Positions 6,894 through 18,117 of a stretch of 53,906 nt of DNA are shown piece by piece (position 1 is the stretch's first letter; each line of letters starts with the position of its first letter). Under the pieces are notes generated by a model. It did not search any database, had not been told where the DNA came from, and worked only from the letters and a program-made list of their open reading frames with translations. The DNA comes from Gammaproteobacteria bacterium. Lineage in GTDB: Bacteria; Pseudomonadota; Gammaproteobacteria; Xanthomonadales; Xanthomonadaceae. The stretch covers positions 1 to 53,906 of the forward strand of contig JAPLSI010000124.1 in assembly GCA_026398715.1 (NCBI GenBank), read 5' to 3'. A program made the position numbers and the translations under genes.

Positions 6894-9002
6894 TTAGCGG
6901 ACCGTGACGACCAGCCGGTAACTGAAAGTGCTGGCGTTCCCAACCCCGGCCGCTCCCGATTTCGCCACGCGCAGGTACCAGGTCTGGGCCGAGCCGGTCG
7001 AATTCTTGGCAAGGGCATGCAGGGAATTCTGGCCGGTGCCATCGATCATCGAGCAGAAGCCGCGTCCGCTGTCATCGTCCTGCACCAGTTGGGTTACGCC
7101 GTCGGCGGCATAAAGCGTGAGCAAGGAGTCGATGCCGTTGGATTCGCAGGTCTCGGTCGCCCGACTCCCCTCGATGACCTCGGCGCGGACGCCGGACCCG
7201 GCAGGCACGAAGATCGAGTAGTAATCGAAGTCGGTATCGAGCACGTGGTCGCCACTGACGAAGCCCTGGGTGGCGGTGCCAAAATTGGCGTTGGCCGTGG
7301 CGGGATTGTCGTTGGGCTCAGCCTCACCGCCAACTGCGGGAATCTGCCGGCTTTCCAGGTAGTAGCCGGGGATCGACGCGTTGTTACCGGCTTCCTCGAC
7401 GGAGATGTAATAGGTGCCCGATGTCTCGAACGGAAAGACTATCGCCGAGCACGTCGTGATGCCGCTGGAGATGTCGCTCAGGATCGGTGTGCCCGCGAAA
7501 TCGCGCAAGCGCAAGGTGGTGGTGGTGCCGGAGCAATCGCGGAAATCCGGGCCGAAGGTCTCGAAACGGAAAACCGTGGGCGCGGCCGCGATCTCGCCGC
7601 GCACCATGTCTATGTCCGTCCCCGGGCTGATCGCCCCGGCGATGTCGGCGTAGTAGCTGAATCGCAGCGTGGTGCTGCTGGCCTGGGACGTGCTGTCGTT
7701 GGGTTCGGCCTCGGCGGCAACCCCCAGCGCAAGGTTGGCTCGGACCTGATCGCCCAGGGTGTGGCCACTGCCGCTGCGGCAGTGCAGTCCATACGCGTGA
7801 TCAGTAAAAAGTGAACCGTCACCCCGTACCTCCAGGCTGTATCGGGTACTGGCCGTGTTGTTGCGGGCGCGCTTGTCCCCCAGATACAAGCCGCTGAATC
7901 CGGTGACTCCGGGACCGCCCGCCATCTGGCTGCCGCTGGCATCGAACAGGCGCAACTCCAGGCCATAGCCGGCCGTGGCGCGGACGTTGGTGGATGGGTT
8001 GATCAGTTCGCAGGAGATCCAGTCAGGATGGCGGAAGTACGCCACGTGCACGTTGCGTGTCGTGCCACTCGTCAGGACATAGGGCTTTTCCATGCCGTCC
8101 GCGGGAAGATACATGTCCGTGAAGGCGGTGGAGTTGCGAGCGGCTACGTCATCCTGCACGCCGATGCCCGCTCCGAGGGCAGCCGGCAACTGTGCCTGCT
8201 TGCCGACACGGAAGTCGGCACCAAAGCTGGTGTTGTCCTGAACCGTGCAGAAACTGAGCAGCGAGGTGCCGGCGGATGTGCTGAAGCGGGCGGAAGCATC
8301 GTTGTAGTCGCCCGCGGCCGCACCGGCGGCCAGGAATACGTCCAGCAGGCGTACAAAATTGCCGGGCGTCAACTGGACGCTGTTCTGCCCGATCAGCAGG
8401 CCATCCGAGTTGTACACCGTGTAATCGATGGTCTGTGGGCTGGCCGCGCCTGGCGGTGCCAATTCATTGACAACAGCCACGAAACAATTGGTCTGGAAGC
8501 TGGGTGCACTGGGAGTGGCCGCCAGGCGCCGTATTCCGTTCACCACCGTTTGCGCCGAGGTGAATGTATTAGCCGGGAACGCCTCCACGGAGAAGCCATT
8601 GCCCTGCGGGTTGCTCACGCGCGAAAACGCCGCAAAGGACAGGTGCAGGCTGCTCGATTCCGAGAGATGCAAGAAACCGAAGGCGCTGCCCGCCACCATC
8701 GCGGGGCACATCGCACGCAGGCTGCTGATGGTCACCGCGCTGTTCGCGGGCACCGCGATGTCTGGGCAGACAAGCGGGTTCCCGGCCTGCGCCGTACCCT
8801 GGCCGGGGAAGTAACGCGGTGTCAGTACCAGCGCGGAAGCATTGGGATTGGTGATGTTGAAGCGCTGCGCAAAGCTGGCCGTATCCACCACCACCGGAAA
8901 GATCTGGATGGCATGGTAGCCATCGGTGCTCTGGCTGGTGCCCGTCAGCGGCAGCAACAATCCGGCGACCAGGCAAAGTCGTGCGATGGACGACTTCTTC
9001 AT
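6894..9002 (-). CDS. Large secreted protein with two C-terminal PPC-type domains
   Basis: A 702-aa exported protein of unknown function. MKKSSIARLCLVAGLLLPLTG is a clear signal peptide. The first about 430 residues have no motif I can name; they are rich in Ser, Thr, Asn and Ala and look like beta-structured extracellular domains. Two C-terminal modules begin with EAEPNDS (about residue 435) and EAEPNDN (about 550) and contain the DIDMVRG or DFDYYSIFVPAG pattern typical of bacterial pre-peptidase C-terminal (PPC) domains, but no peptidase catalytic domain is present. Many cysteines suggest disulfides. A strong Shine-Dalgarno GGGAGGC precedes the ATG at 9002. It faces away from polA and may be a lineage-specific insertion between polA and the DUF2782 gene. 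Confidence 0.8.
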   Translation of the reverse strand: MKKSSIARLCLVAGLLLPLTGTSQSTDGYHAIQIFPVVVDTASFAQRFNITNPNASALVLTPRYFPGQGTAQAGNPLVCPDIAVPANSAVTISSLRAMCPAMVAGSAFGFLHLSESSSLHLSFAAFSRVSNPQGNGFSVEAFPANTFTSAQTVVNGIRRLAATPSAPSFQTNCFVAVVNELAPPGAASPQTIDYTVYNSDGLLIGQNSVQLTPGNFVRLLDVFLAAGAAAGDYNDASARFSTSAGTSLLSFCTVQDNTSFGADFRVGKQAQLPAALGAGIGVQDDVAARNSTAFTDMYLPADGMEKPYVLTSGTTRNVHVAYFRHPDWISCELINPSTNVRATAGYGLELRLFDASGSQMAGGPGVTGFSGLYLGDKRARNNTASTRYSLEVRGDGSLFTDHAYGLHCRSGSGHTLGDQVRANLALGVAAEAEPNDSTSQASSTTLRFSYYADIAGAISPGTDIDMVRGEIAAAPTVFRFETFGPDFRDCSGTTTTLRLRDFAGTPILSDISSGITTCSAIVFPFETSGTYYISVEEAGNNASIPGYYLESRQIPAVGGEAEPNDNPATANANFGTATQGFVSGDHVLDTDFDYYSIFVPAGSGVRAEVIEGSRATETCESNGIDSLLTLYAADGVTQLVQDDDSGRGFCSMIDGTGQNSLHALAKNSTGSAQTWYLRVAKSGAAGVGNASTFSYRLVVTVR

Positions 9003-9103
9003 AGTTTTGCCTCCCGGTCCGAATGTCCCCGAGCCTAGAACTCGCCCGGGGCGTTTGCAAGCCGGGCGACTACACTGTGAGCCCGGTCGCCCCGAGTCCC
9101 GCC

Positions 9104-11866
9104 ATGTCCCGCTTGGTCCTGATTGACGGTTCGTCTTACCTGTATCGCGCCTTCCACGCGCTTCCGCCGCTGACCGCGCCGGACGGATCGCCCACGGGCG
9201 CCCTGTTCGGCATCGTCAACATGCTGCGCGCCACGCTGAAGGAAAATCCCGACTACACCGCCTTCGTGGTGGACGCGTCGGGCCCGACCTTCCGCGACGA
9301 GATGTATCCGGCCTACAAGGCGACGCGGGCGGCGATGCCCGACGACCTGCGCGCGCAGGTCGAGCCGATGATGAAGATCGTCGAGGCGCTGGGCTTTCCC
9401 ATCCTGCGCGTATCGGGCGTGGAAGCCGACGACGTGATCGGCACGCTGGCGCTTCAGGCATCGAGCCACGGCATCCCGGTCACCATCTCCACCGGCGACA
9501 AGGACTTCGCGCAACTGGTGCGGCCCGGCATCACCCTCACCAACACCATGACTGGCAGCGTGCTGGACACGGCCGGCGTGGTTGAAAAATTCGGCGTGCG
9601 GCCGGACCAGATCATCGACTTCCTGGCGCTGATGGGCGACACGGTGGACAACATCCCCGGCGTGGACAAGTGCGGCCCGAAGACGGCGGCGAAATGGTTG
9701 GCCGAATACGGCACGCTGGATGCGGTGATGGCCAATGCCGACAAGATCGGCGGCAAGATCGGTGAAAACCTGCGCGCGGCGCTCGACCGCCTGCCGCTGA
9801 ACCGTCGCCTGATCACCATCAAGGTGGACGTGCCGCTGGACGTAGCGCCGCAGCAACTGAAGTTGCGCGAGCGCGACGTCGCGGCGCTGGTCGAGTTGTA
9901 CACGCGCTACGGCTTCCATGCCGCGTTGCGCGAGGTGCAGGGCGGCAATGGCGCGCCGGGCGCGCCGCGCCCGATCGAATCGGGCAAACCCAATATCAAC
10001 CTGCATGCAGCCTCGCCGACGCCGGTGGATGCGCCCGATCCGTCGCTGGCCGTGAAGGGGAACTACGAAACCGTGCTGACGCGCGCGCAGTTGGACGGCT
10101 GGCTCGAAAAAATACGCGGCGCCTCGCTGCTGTGCTTCGACACCGAGACTGATTCGCTCGACCCGATGCAGGCGCGGCTGGTCGGCCTGAGCCTGTGCGT
10201 GCAGACCGGCCACGCCGCCTATGTCCCGCTGGCGCACAGCTACCCCGGCGCGCCCGCGCAATTGCCGATGCGCGATGCGCTGGATGCACTGCGGCCGATC
10301 CTGTCCGACCCGAAGCTGCCCAAGGTCGCCCAGCACGGCAAGTACGACCTGCATGTATTGCGCCGGCACGGCATCGACGTGCAGGGCTTCCACGACGACA
10401 CGATGCTGGAGAGCTTCGTATTGAATGCCGGCGGCCAGCGCCACGACATGGATTCATTGGCGGCGCGTTATCTGGGTTACCAGACCATCCGCTACGAGGA
10501 TGTCGCCGGCAAGGGCGCCAAACAGATTTCGTTCGCCGATGTCGCGCTGGAACAGGCCACCGAGTATGCCGCCGAGGATGCCGACATCACGCTGCGCCTG
10601 CACCAGGTGCTGTCGACGCGGCTGGCGGCGGAACCTTCGCTGCTTCGCGTCTATCGCGACATCGAGATGCCGCTGGTGCCGGTGCTCGAGCGCATGGAGG
10701 CCAACGGCGTTTCCATTGACATGGACGAACTGCGCCGGCAAAGCGCCGATCTGTCGCAACGCATGATGAAGGCACAGCAGCGCGCCCATGAAGTGGCCGG
10801 GCGCGCCTTCAACCTGGATTCGCCGAAGCAGTTGGGCCAGTTGTTGTTCGACGAATTGAAACTGCCTGCCGCCATCAAGACGCCCGGCGGCGCGCCGTCC
10901 ACCAACGAAGAAGCGCTGGAGGCGATCGCCGACCAGCACGAACTGCCGCGCCTGATCCTGGAATATCGCGGCCTGGCGAAATTGCGCAGCACCTACACCG
11001 ACAAGTTGCCGCTGATGCGAAACCCGGTCACCGGGCGCGTGCACACCAGCTACCACCAGGCCGGTGCTGCCACCGGGCGGCTGAGTTCGAGCGATCCCAA
11101 CCTGCAGAACATCCCGATCCGCAGCGAGGACGGCCGGCGCATCCGCCAGGCCTTCGTCGCGCCGCCGGGACGCAAGATCGTGGCCTGCGACTATTCGCAG
11201 ATCGAGTTGCGCATCATGGCGCACTTGTCGGGCGATGCCGGCCTGGTGCAGGCATTCAAGAGCGGACAGGACGTTCACCGCGCGACGGCGGCGGAGGTGT
11301 TCGGTGAAAGCGTCGAATCCGTCACCAGCGACCAGCGCCGCGCGGCCAAGGCGATCAACTTCGGTCTGATGTACGGCATGAGCGCCTTCGGCCTCGCGCG
11401 CCAACTCGGCATCGGCCGCGGTGAAGCGCAGGATTACATCGCGCTTTATTTCTCGCGCTACCCCGGCGTCCGCGAATACATGGACCGCGTTCGCGGCCAG
11501 GCGCGTGAAACGGGCTACGTGGAAACGGTCTTCGGCCGCCGCCTTGCGCTGCCGGAAATCCAGTCGCGCAACCAGGCGCAGCGGGCGGGCGCCGAACGTG
11601 CCGCGATCAATGCGCCAATGCAGGGCACGGCGGCCGACATCATCAAGCGCGCCATGATCGATGTGGACGCCTGGATCCAGTCATTGCCCGACAGCCCGGC
11701 CCTGATGCTGATGCAGGTGCACGACGAACTGGTTTTCGAGTGCGATGCCGGATTCGTCCCCACCCTGGTGGCCGAAGTTAAGGCGCGGATGGAGGCGGCG
11801 GCGGAACTGTCGGTGCCGCTGGTGGTCGATGTGGGGGTCGGGGACAACTGGGACGAGGCACATTGA
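9104..11866 (+). CDS. polA: DNA polymerase I
   Basis: A 920-aa family A DNA polymerase for Okazaki-fragment maturation and repair synthesis, close to the 928 aa of E. coli. Domains in order: 5' nuclease (1 to about 290, with LIDGSSYLYRAFHA and the GVEADDVIGTLA metal cluster), 3'-5' proofreading exonuclease (about 325-515, D346-T-E348 intact), and polymerase (about 520-920) with motif A DYSQIELRI (D696), motif B RRAAKAINFGLMYG and motif C QVHDELVFE (D874). All three activities should therefore be present. Start chosen at the ATG at 9104 (MSRLVLIDGSS), where family similarity begins; the open frame extends 27 codons further upstream without conserved sequence. A TACACT at 9071-9076 could be its -10 box. 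Confidence 0.97.
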   Translation: MSRLVLIDGSSYLYRAFHALPPLTAPDGSPTGALFGIVNMLRATLKENPDYTAFVVDASGPTFRDEMYPAYKATRAAMPDDLRAQVEPMMKIVEALGFPILRVSGVEADDVIGTLALQASSHGIPVTISTGDKDFAQLVRPGITLTNTMTGSVLDTAGVVEKFGVRPDQIIDFLALMGDTVDNIPGVDKCGPKTAAKWLAEYGTLDAVMANADKIGGKIGENLRAALDRLPLNRRLITIKVDVPLDVAPQQLKLRERDVAALVELYTRYGFHAALREVQGGNGAPGAPRPIESGKPNINLHAASPTPVDAPDPSLAVKGNYETVLTRAQLDGWLEKIRGASLLCFDTETDSLDPMQARLVGLSLCVQTGHAAYVPLAHSYPGAPAQLPMRDALDALRPILSDPKLPKVAQHGKYDLHVLRRHGIDVQGFHDDTMLESFVLNAGGQRHDMDSLAARYLGYQTIRYEDVAGKGAKQISFADVALEQATEYAAEDADITLRLHQVLSTRLAAEPSLLRVYRDIEMPLVPVLERMEANGVSIDMDELRRQSADLSQRMMKAQQRAHEVAGRAFNLDSPKQLGQLLFDELKLPAAIKTPGGAPSTNEEALEAIADQHELPRLILEYRGLAKLRSTYTDKLPLMRNPVTGRVHTSYHQAGAATGRLSSSDPNLQNIPIRSEDGRRIRQAFVAPPGRKIVACDYSQIELRIMAHLSGDAGLVQAFKSGQDVHRATAAEVFGESVESVTSDQRRAAKAINFGLMYGMSAFGLARQLGIGRGEAQDYIALYFSRYPGVREYMDRVRGQARETGYVETVFGRRLALPEIQSRNQAQRAGAERAAINAPMQGTAADIIKRAMIDVDAWIQSLPDSPALMLMQVHDELVFECDAGFVPTLVAEVKARMEAAAELSVPLVVDVGVGDNWDEAH

Positions 11867-12011
11867 GGCCTCGGTCACGGTCTTCCCCGGATTTTTCGCC
11901 GTTTTGGCCTTTTTGGGCTCCCGGATAAACGGAGCCTGAATAAAGTGTCACTGAGGTGGCCGCATTCACGAACTCCTAATGCGCGGGGTGGTCAACTAGC
12001 TGCGACGGATG

Positions 12012-12127
12012 CAATGTCCGCCGTGGATACACTCCCTCCCCTGAGTGATCCAATGGAACACGGAGTCTCCCCACTCCCGTTCCAAACCCCGGCCCCGCAA
12101 GCTTCCCCTGGCTTGCGGGGTTTTTTT
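12012..12127 (+). ncRNA. sX13: sX13-like small regulatory RNA
   Basis: A roughly 115-nt RNA is predicted between polA and hemF. It holds three consecutive stem-loops: 12025-12051 (GGAT-CACTC with GAGTG-ATCC, one bulged A, loop CCTCCCCT), 12055-12083 (GGAAC and GGAGT arms with ACTCC and GTTCC, loop CTCCCC), and a 10-bp terminator stem at 12093-12120 (loop TTCCCCTG) followed by seven T. Every loop carries CCCC and a fourth CCCC is single-stranded at 12087-12090. Position after polA, length, three-hairpin form and C-rich loops all match the Xanthomonas sRNA sX13 as I remember it, which acts through C-rich loops on G-rich mRNA leaders. The 5' end is an estimate; TGCAAT at 12010-12015 may be part of the promoter. 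Confidence 0.75.
12093..12127 (+). terminator. Intrinsic terminator of the sX13-like RNA
   Basis: CCCCGCAAGC at 12093-12102 pairs perfectly with GCTTGCGGGG at 12111-12120, followed by TTTTTTT at 12121-12127. It is a strong plus-strand Rho-independent terminator, ending 8 bp before the convergent hemF stop codon. Confidence 0.93.
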
Positions 12128-12135
12128 ATTGCGGC

Positions 12136-14076
<1,941 letters not shown>

Positions 14077-14080
<4 letters not shown>

Positions 14081-14847
14081 GCGCCCAGTTCGATCCAGAC
14101 CGGGGTGTGGTCGCTGGGCCGGTCCCACAGGCGCGGTTCCCGGTCGATGCCCGCCGCCACCACGCGCGACCGCAACGCGTCGCTGACCAGCACCAGGTCA
14201 ATGCGCAAGCCCAGGTTGCGACGAAAGCCCGCAGCGCGGTAATCCCACCAACTGAATTCCCCGCCGTCGGCATGCAACAGGCGATAGCTGTCGTGCAGGC
14301 CCAGCGATTGCAGCCGCTGCAGCGCGGCGCGTTCGGCGGTGGAGGTCAGGATGGAATCATCGTTCCATACCAGCGGATCGTGCACGTCGCGGTCGTCCGG
14401 CGCGATATTGAAATCACCCAGCACCACCAGTTGCGGATGCGCGCGCAGTTCATCGGCCAGCCAGCCGTGCACCGCGTCGATCCAGCGAAGCTTGTAATCA
14501 TATTTTTCGGTGCCGACGGCCTGGCCGTTCACCACGTACAGGTTGACGATGCGCACGCCGCCGACGGTGGCGGCGATGACGCGCTTCTGGTGGTCCTCGA
14601 AACCCGGGATGTCGCATTGCACCTCGGTCGCCGCCTCGCGGCTGAGGATGGCCACGCCGTTGTAGGTCTTCTGTCCGCAGAAGATGCTGCGATAGCCCTG
14701 CTCGGCCAGCACCGTATCGGGAAACTTCTCGTCCTCGAGCTTGGTTTCCTGCAGCGCCACTACGTCCGGGGCGGCCGTGCGCAGCCACTCCTGCAGGTGC
14801 GGCAGGCGCACGTTGAGGGAATTCACGTTCCAGCTGGCGATCTTCAT
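14077..14847 (-). CDS. xthA: Exodeoxyribonuclease III (AP endonuclease)
   Basis: A 256-aa Mg-dependent endonuclease/exonuclease of the ExoIII/AP-endonuclease-1 family for base excision repair. Motifs in order are MKIASWNVNSLNVR at the N-terminus, LQETKLED with metal ligand E34, NGVAILSR, VNLYVVNG, LGDFNIAPDD, and the C-terminal PSDHTPVW with the catalytic Asp-His pair. The length fits the 255-268 aa of the family. Start at ATG 14847 agrees with the conserved N-terminus. It is convergent with the chorismatase gene, the two stop codons overlapping in a single CTAG. Confidence 0.95.
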
Positions 14848-14951
14848 GCGCGGATGCTAACGGGTCGGGCGCCTTCGCGGCAAAGGCCGTGGCGCCGATG
14901 GCGACGCGGCGGTGGCATCATGGTTGCCTGGATCAAAAGGCTGGAGGATCG

Positions 14952-15965
14952 ATGGACTGGGTTGACCTGCGCAGCGACACCATCACCCGGCCGACCCAAG
15001 CCATGCGCGACGCGGGGCTGCGCGCCCCGGTCGGCGACGACGTGATGGGCGACGACCCCACCGTGAACGCGCTGCAGTCGCGGCTGGCGGCGGAACTGGG
15101 TTTCGAATCAGGCTTGTTCGTGGCATCGGGCACGCAGTCCAACCTGCTGGCGCTGATGGCGCACTGCGAGCGCGGCGACGAATACCTGGTCGGCAGCGAA
15201 GCGCACACCTACAAATACGAGGGCGGTGGCGCGGCGGTGCTGGGCTCCATCCAGCCGCAACCGATTGCGCAATCGGCCGACGGCACGCTGCCGCTGGACC
15301 TGGTCGCGAAGGCGATCAAGCCGCTGGGCGATCCCCACTTTGCGATATCGCGCCTGTTGGCGCTGGAAAATACCTGGGCCGGCCGCGTGCTGCCGCGCGA
15401 TTACATCCAGCGTGCCGGGGAACTCGCGCGATCGCGCGGACTGGGCTTCCATCTCGATGGCGCGCGGCTCTACAACGCGGCCATCGCCGAAGGCATCGAG
15501 CCGCGCGAGATTACCCGCCATTTCGACAGCGTGTCGGTCTGTTTTTCCAAGGGACTCGGGGCGCCAATCGGCTCCATGCTGCTCGGCAGCAACCTGCTGA
15601 TCGACCGCGCGCGTCGCTGGCGCAAGGTCGTCGGCGGCGGTTGGCGACAGGCGGGGTTGCTGGCGGCCATGGCCAACCATGCGCTTGACCACCATGTGCA
15701 GCGCCTCGCCGACGACCACCGCCGCGCGAGTGAACTCGCGCAAGGGCTGCGCGGCGTGCGCGGCGTAGCCGTTGAAGGCCCGCATACCAACATGGTCTTC
15801 ATCACGGTGCCGGCGGAATCGGTGCCGGCACTCGACGCGCACCTGCGCGCGCGACACATCCGCCTGGCCATCAGCAAGCCCGAAGTGCGCCTGGTGACGC
15901 ACCTGGACATCAACGACGACGGCGTGCGTCGCACCATCGCCGCCTTCGCTGAGTTCTTCGCCTAG
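14952..15965 (+). CDS. ltaE: Low-specificity L-threonine aldolase
   Basis: A 337-aa PLP enzyme of fold type I that cleaves threonine or allo-threonine to glycine and acetaldehyde. Motifs: VDLRSDTITRPTQAMRDA at the N-terminus, VGDDVMGDDPTVNALQ, FVASGTQSNLLAL, ENTWAGRVLP, HLDGARLYNAA and the Schiff-base lysine K200 in CFSKGLGAPIGS. The start ATG at 14952 has the Shine-Dalgarno GGAGGA at 14943-14948, so the earlier in-frame ATG at 14889 is rejected. The stop overlaps that of prlC in a shared CTAG at 15962-15965, the same arrangement as the previous gene pair. Confidence 0.94.
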   Translation: MDWVDLRSDTITRPTQAMRDAGLRAPVGDDVMGDDPTVNALQSRLAAELGFESGLFVASGTQSNLLALMAHCERGDEYLVGSEAHTYKYEGGGAAVLGSIQPQPIAQSADGTLPLDLVAKAIKPLGDPHFAISRLLALENTWAGRVLPRDYIQRAGELARSRGLGFHLDGARLYNAAIAEGIEPREITRHFDSVSVCFSKGLGAPIGSMLLGSNLLIDRARRWRKVVGGGWRQAGLLAAMANHALDHHVQRLADDHRRASELAQGLRGVRGVAVEGPHTNMVFITVPAESVPALDAHLRARHIRLAISKPEVRLVTHLDINDDGVRRTIAAFAEFFA

Positions 15966-18031
15966 GCTGCGTGCGCTGGTGGTTCCGCCGCCAGCAATCC
16001 GTGGCTGCGCAGCAGCGCTTCGGGTTGTGGTTCGCGGCCGCGGAAGGCGATGAAACTTTCCAGCGCCGGGCGCGAGCCGCCCACCGCCAGGATCTCGCGC
16101 CGGTAGCGTGCGCCGGTGGCCGGGTCGAACACGCCAGCTTCCTCGAAAGCGGCGAAGGCATCGGCACTGAGCAACTCGGCCCACAGGTAGCTGTAATAAC
16201 CGGCTGAATAGCCGCCGCTGAAGATATGGGTGAAGGCATGCGGGAAGCGATGCCACTCCGGCGGGAATACCACCGCCACTTCCTGCCGAACTTCCTCGAG
16301 CAAATCCAGCGTGCGTGCGCCGCGCGCCGGGTCGAACTCGTGGTGCAGGCGGAAATCGAACAGCGCGAATTCCAGCTGCCGCATCAGGAACAGCCCGGCA
16401 TGGAAATGCCGCGCCGCCAGCATCTTCTGGAACAGGTCGTCCGGCAGTGGCTCGTCCGTTTCGTAATGGCGGGCGAAGCCGTCGAGGGCCTCGCGCTGCC
16501 AGCCGAAGTTTTCCATGAACTGGCTGGGCAACTCGACCGCATCCCACTCCACGCCGTTGATGCCACCGACGCTGGGCCAGTGCACTTCGGTCAGCAGGTG
16601 ATGCAGGCCGTGGCCGAATTCGTGGAACAGGGTGAGCACGTCGTTGTGGGTCAGCAGCGAAGGTTTCCCTTCCGTCCCGGAAGGGAAATTGCAAGTCAGG
16701 AACGCAATAGGCAGGCGCTTGCCTTCATCGTCGAGCAGCGGCGCGCGGCACACGTCCATCCAGGCGCCACCACGCTTGCCCTCGCGGGTGAAGTGGTCGA
16801 GGTAAACGCCGGCGATGATGCTGCCATTGGCGTCGAGCACGTCGAAGAACTGCACGTCCGGATGCCAGGTGTCCACGCCGTGGCGCTCGACCAGCTTCGC
16901 ACCCAGCACCCGCTCGGCAAGCGCGAACAGCCCGGCCATCACCTTGGGCAGCGGGAAGTAGGGCTTGATGGCTTCCTCGGAAAAATCGTAGCGGCGCTCG
17001 CGCAGTTTCTCGCTGGCGTAACCGATGTCCCAAGGTTCCAGGTCGGCGATGCCCAACTCGCTCGCGGCGAACTCGCGCAGGGCCTGCAATTCCGCGCGCG
17101 CCACCGGGCGCGCCTTGTCGGCGAGTTCGCGCAGGAAGCCCAGCACGCGCTCGGGCGAACTGGCCATCTTGTCCACCAGCGACAGCGCAGCGCTCGATTC
17201 GAAGCCGAGCAGTTGCGCGGCCTCGTGGCGCAGCGCGAGGATGCGGCCGATGCGTTCGCTGTTGTCGAAGCGGTTGGCGTCCGGGCCTTGGTCGGAAGCG
17301 CGCGTGTTGTAGGCGCTGTAAAGGGTCTTGCGCAGTTCGCGGTCGTCGGCATAGGTCAGGATGGCCTGCACCACGGGGCCCTTCAGCGTTGCCAGGAAGC
17401 CGTCCTGGCGGCGCGCGTTGGCCGCCTGCGCCAGCATGGTGCGCGCGGAGTCGGGCAATCCAGCGAGCTCGGCTTCAGTCGCCGGTCGCGTCCACGCATC
17501 GGTGGGGTCGAGCACGGCTTCCTCGAATTCGGTCTCGACCCGGCTCAGTTCGTTCTGGATCTCGCGAAAGCGGCTGCGCGCGGGTTCTTCCAGCGCGACG
17601 CCCGACAACTCGAAGTCGCGCAGGCTGTCATCCACCAGTGTCTGCTGCGCGCGGTCGAGCGCGGAAAAGCCGACGCCGTCGCGCACCGCGCGCACGGCCT
17701 GGTAGAGCTCGCGATTCTGGCCGAGCACGCTGCCGTGTTCAGTGATCTTTTCCAGCGCCTCGGAATACGCTTCGCGCAGCGCCGGCGAATCCTTCACGCC
17801 GTGCAGGTGCGATACCGGCGCGAAAACGCGGCCGAGGCGTTCTTCCATGCGCTCGAGCGGGGCGATCAGCGTGTCGAAGGTGGGGGTGGCCGAAGCGGCG
17901 GTCAGCGTATCGACCAGCGTTTGATAGTCGGCCAGGGTCTTTTCGACGGCGGGCACGACCTGCTCGGGCGTGATGGCGGAAAAGGCGGGGAGCTCGGCAT
18001 CGTCGAGCAGGGCGTTCGGGGTAGTGGTCAT
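15962..18031 (-). CDS. prlC: Oligopeptidase A (M3 family metallopeptidase)
   Basis: A 689-aa cytosolic zinc peptidase that degrades short peptides, including signal-peptide remnants. The zinc site HEFGH is at 470-474, with GLHH following and the distant glutamate in GVEWDAVELPSQFMENF. Further M3 blocks are AGVYLDHFTREGKRGGAWMD and FSGGYSAGYYSYLWAE. Length and motif position match E. coli PrlC closely (680 aa, HEFGH near 469). The start at ATG 18031 gives the expected N-terminus; no good Shine-Dalgarno is visible, and a 12-bp hairpin sits just upstream in the leader. It is convergent with the threonine aldolase gene. Confidence 0.95.
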   Translation of the reverse strand: MTTTPNALLDDAELPAFSAITPEQVVPAVEKTLADYQTLVDTLTAASATPTFDTLIAPLERMEERLGRVFAPVSHLHGVKDSPALREAYSEALEKITEHGSVLGQNRELYQAVRAVRDGVGFSALDRAQQTLVDDSLRDFELSGVALEEPARSRFREIQNELSRVETEFEEAVLDPTDAWTRPATEAELAGLPDSARTMLAQAANARRQDGFLATLKGPVVQAILTYADDRELRKTLYSAYNTRASDQGPDANRFDNSERIGRILALRHEAAQLLGFESSAALSLVDKMASSPERVLGFLRELADKARPVARAELQALREFAASELGIADLEPWDIGYASEKLRERRYDFSEEAIKPYFPLPKVMAGLFALAERVLGAKLVERHGVDTWHPDVQFFDVLDANGSIIAGVYLDHFTREGKRGGAWMDVCRAPLLDDEGKRLPIAFLTCNFPSGTEGKPSLLTHNDVLTLFHEFGHGLHHLLTEVHWPSVGGINGVEWDAVELPSQFMENFGWQREALDGFARHYETDEPLPDDLFQKMLAARHFHAGLFLMRQLEFALFDFRLHHEFDPARGARTLDLLEEVRQEVAVVFPPEWHRFPHAFTHIFSGGYSAGYYSYLWAELLSADAFAAFEEAGVFDPATGARYRREILAVGGSRPALESFIAFRGREPQPEALLRSHGLLAAEPPAHAA

Positions 18032-18046
18032 GCTGCAAAGGTGAAG

Positions 18047-18077
18047 CGCGCAGCCGCTGTTTTCAAGCGGCTGCGCG
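18047..18077 (-). terminator. Perfect 12-bp hairpin between the DUF6491 gene and prlC
   Basis: CGCGCAGCCGCT at 18047-18058 pairs perfectly with AGCGGCTGCGCG at 18066-18077, loop of seven bases. On the minus strand it comes after the DUF6491 gene and 15 bp before the prlC start, followed by CTTCACCTTTG, a weak T tract. It could be an inefficient terminator or attenuator, or a structure in the prlC leader. Confidence 0.5.
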
Positions 18078-18117
18078 AAATAAAGCCATGGTCATGCCCG
18101 GATGAAGCCTGCCCGCA

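Noticed and set aside
11916..11936. Hairpin GGCTCC/GGAGCC after polA as a terminator
   Set aside because: The stem is short and has no T-run after it on either strand; the T-rich part lies on the wrong side.
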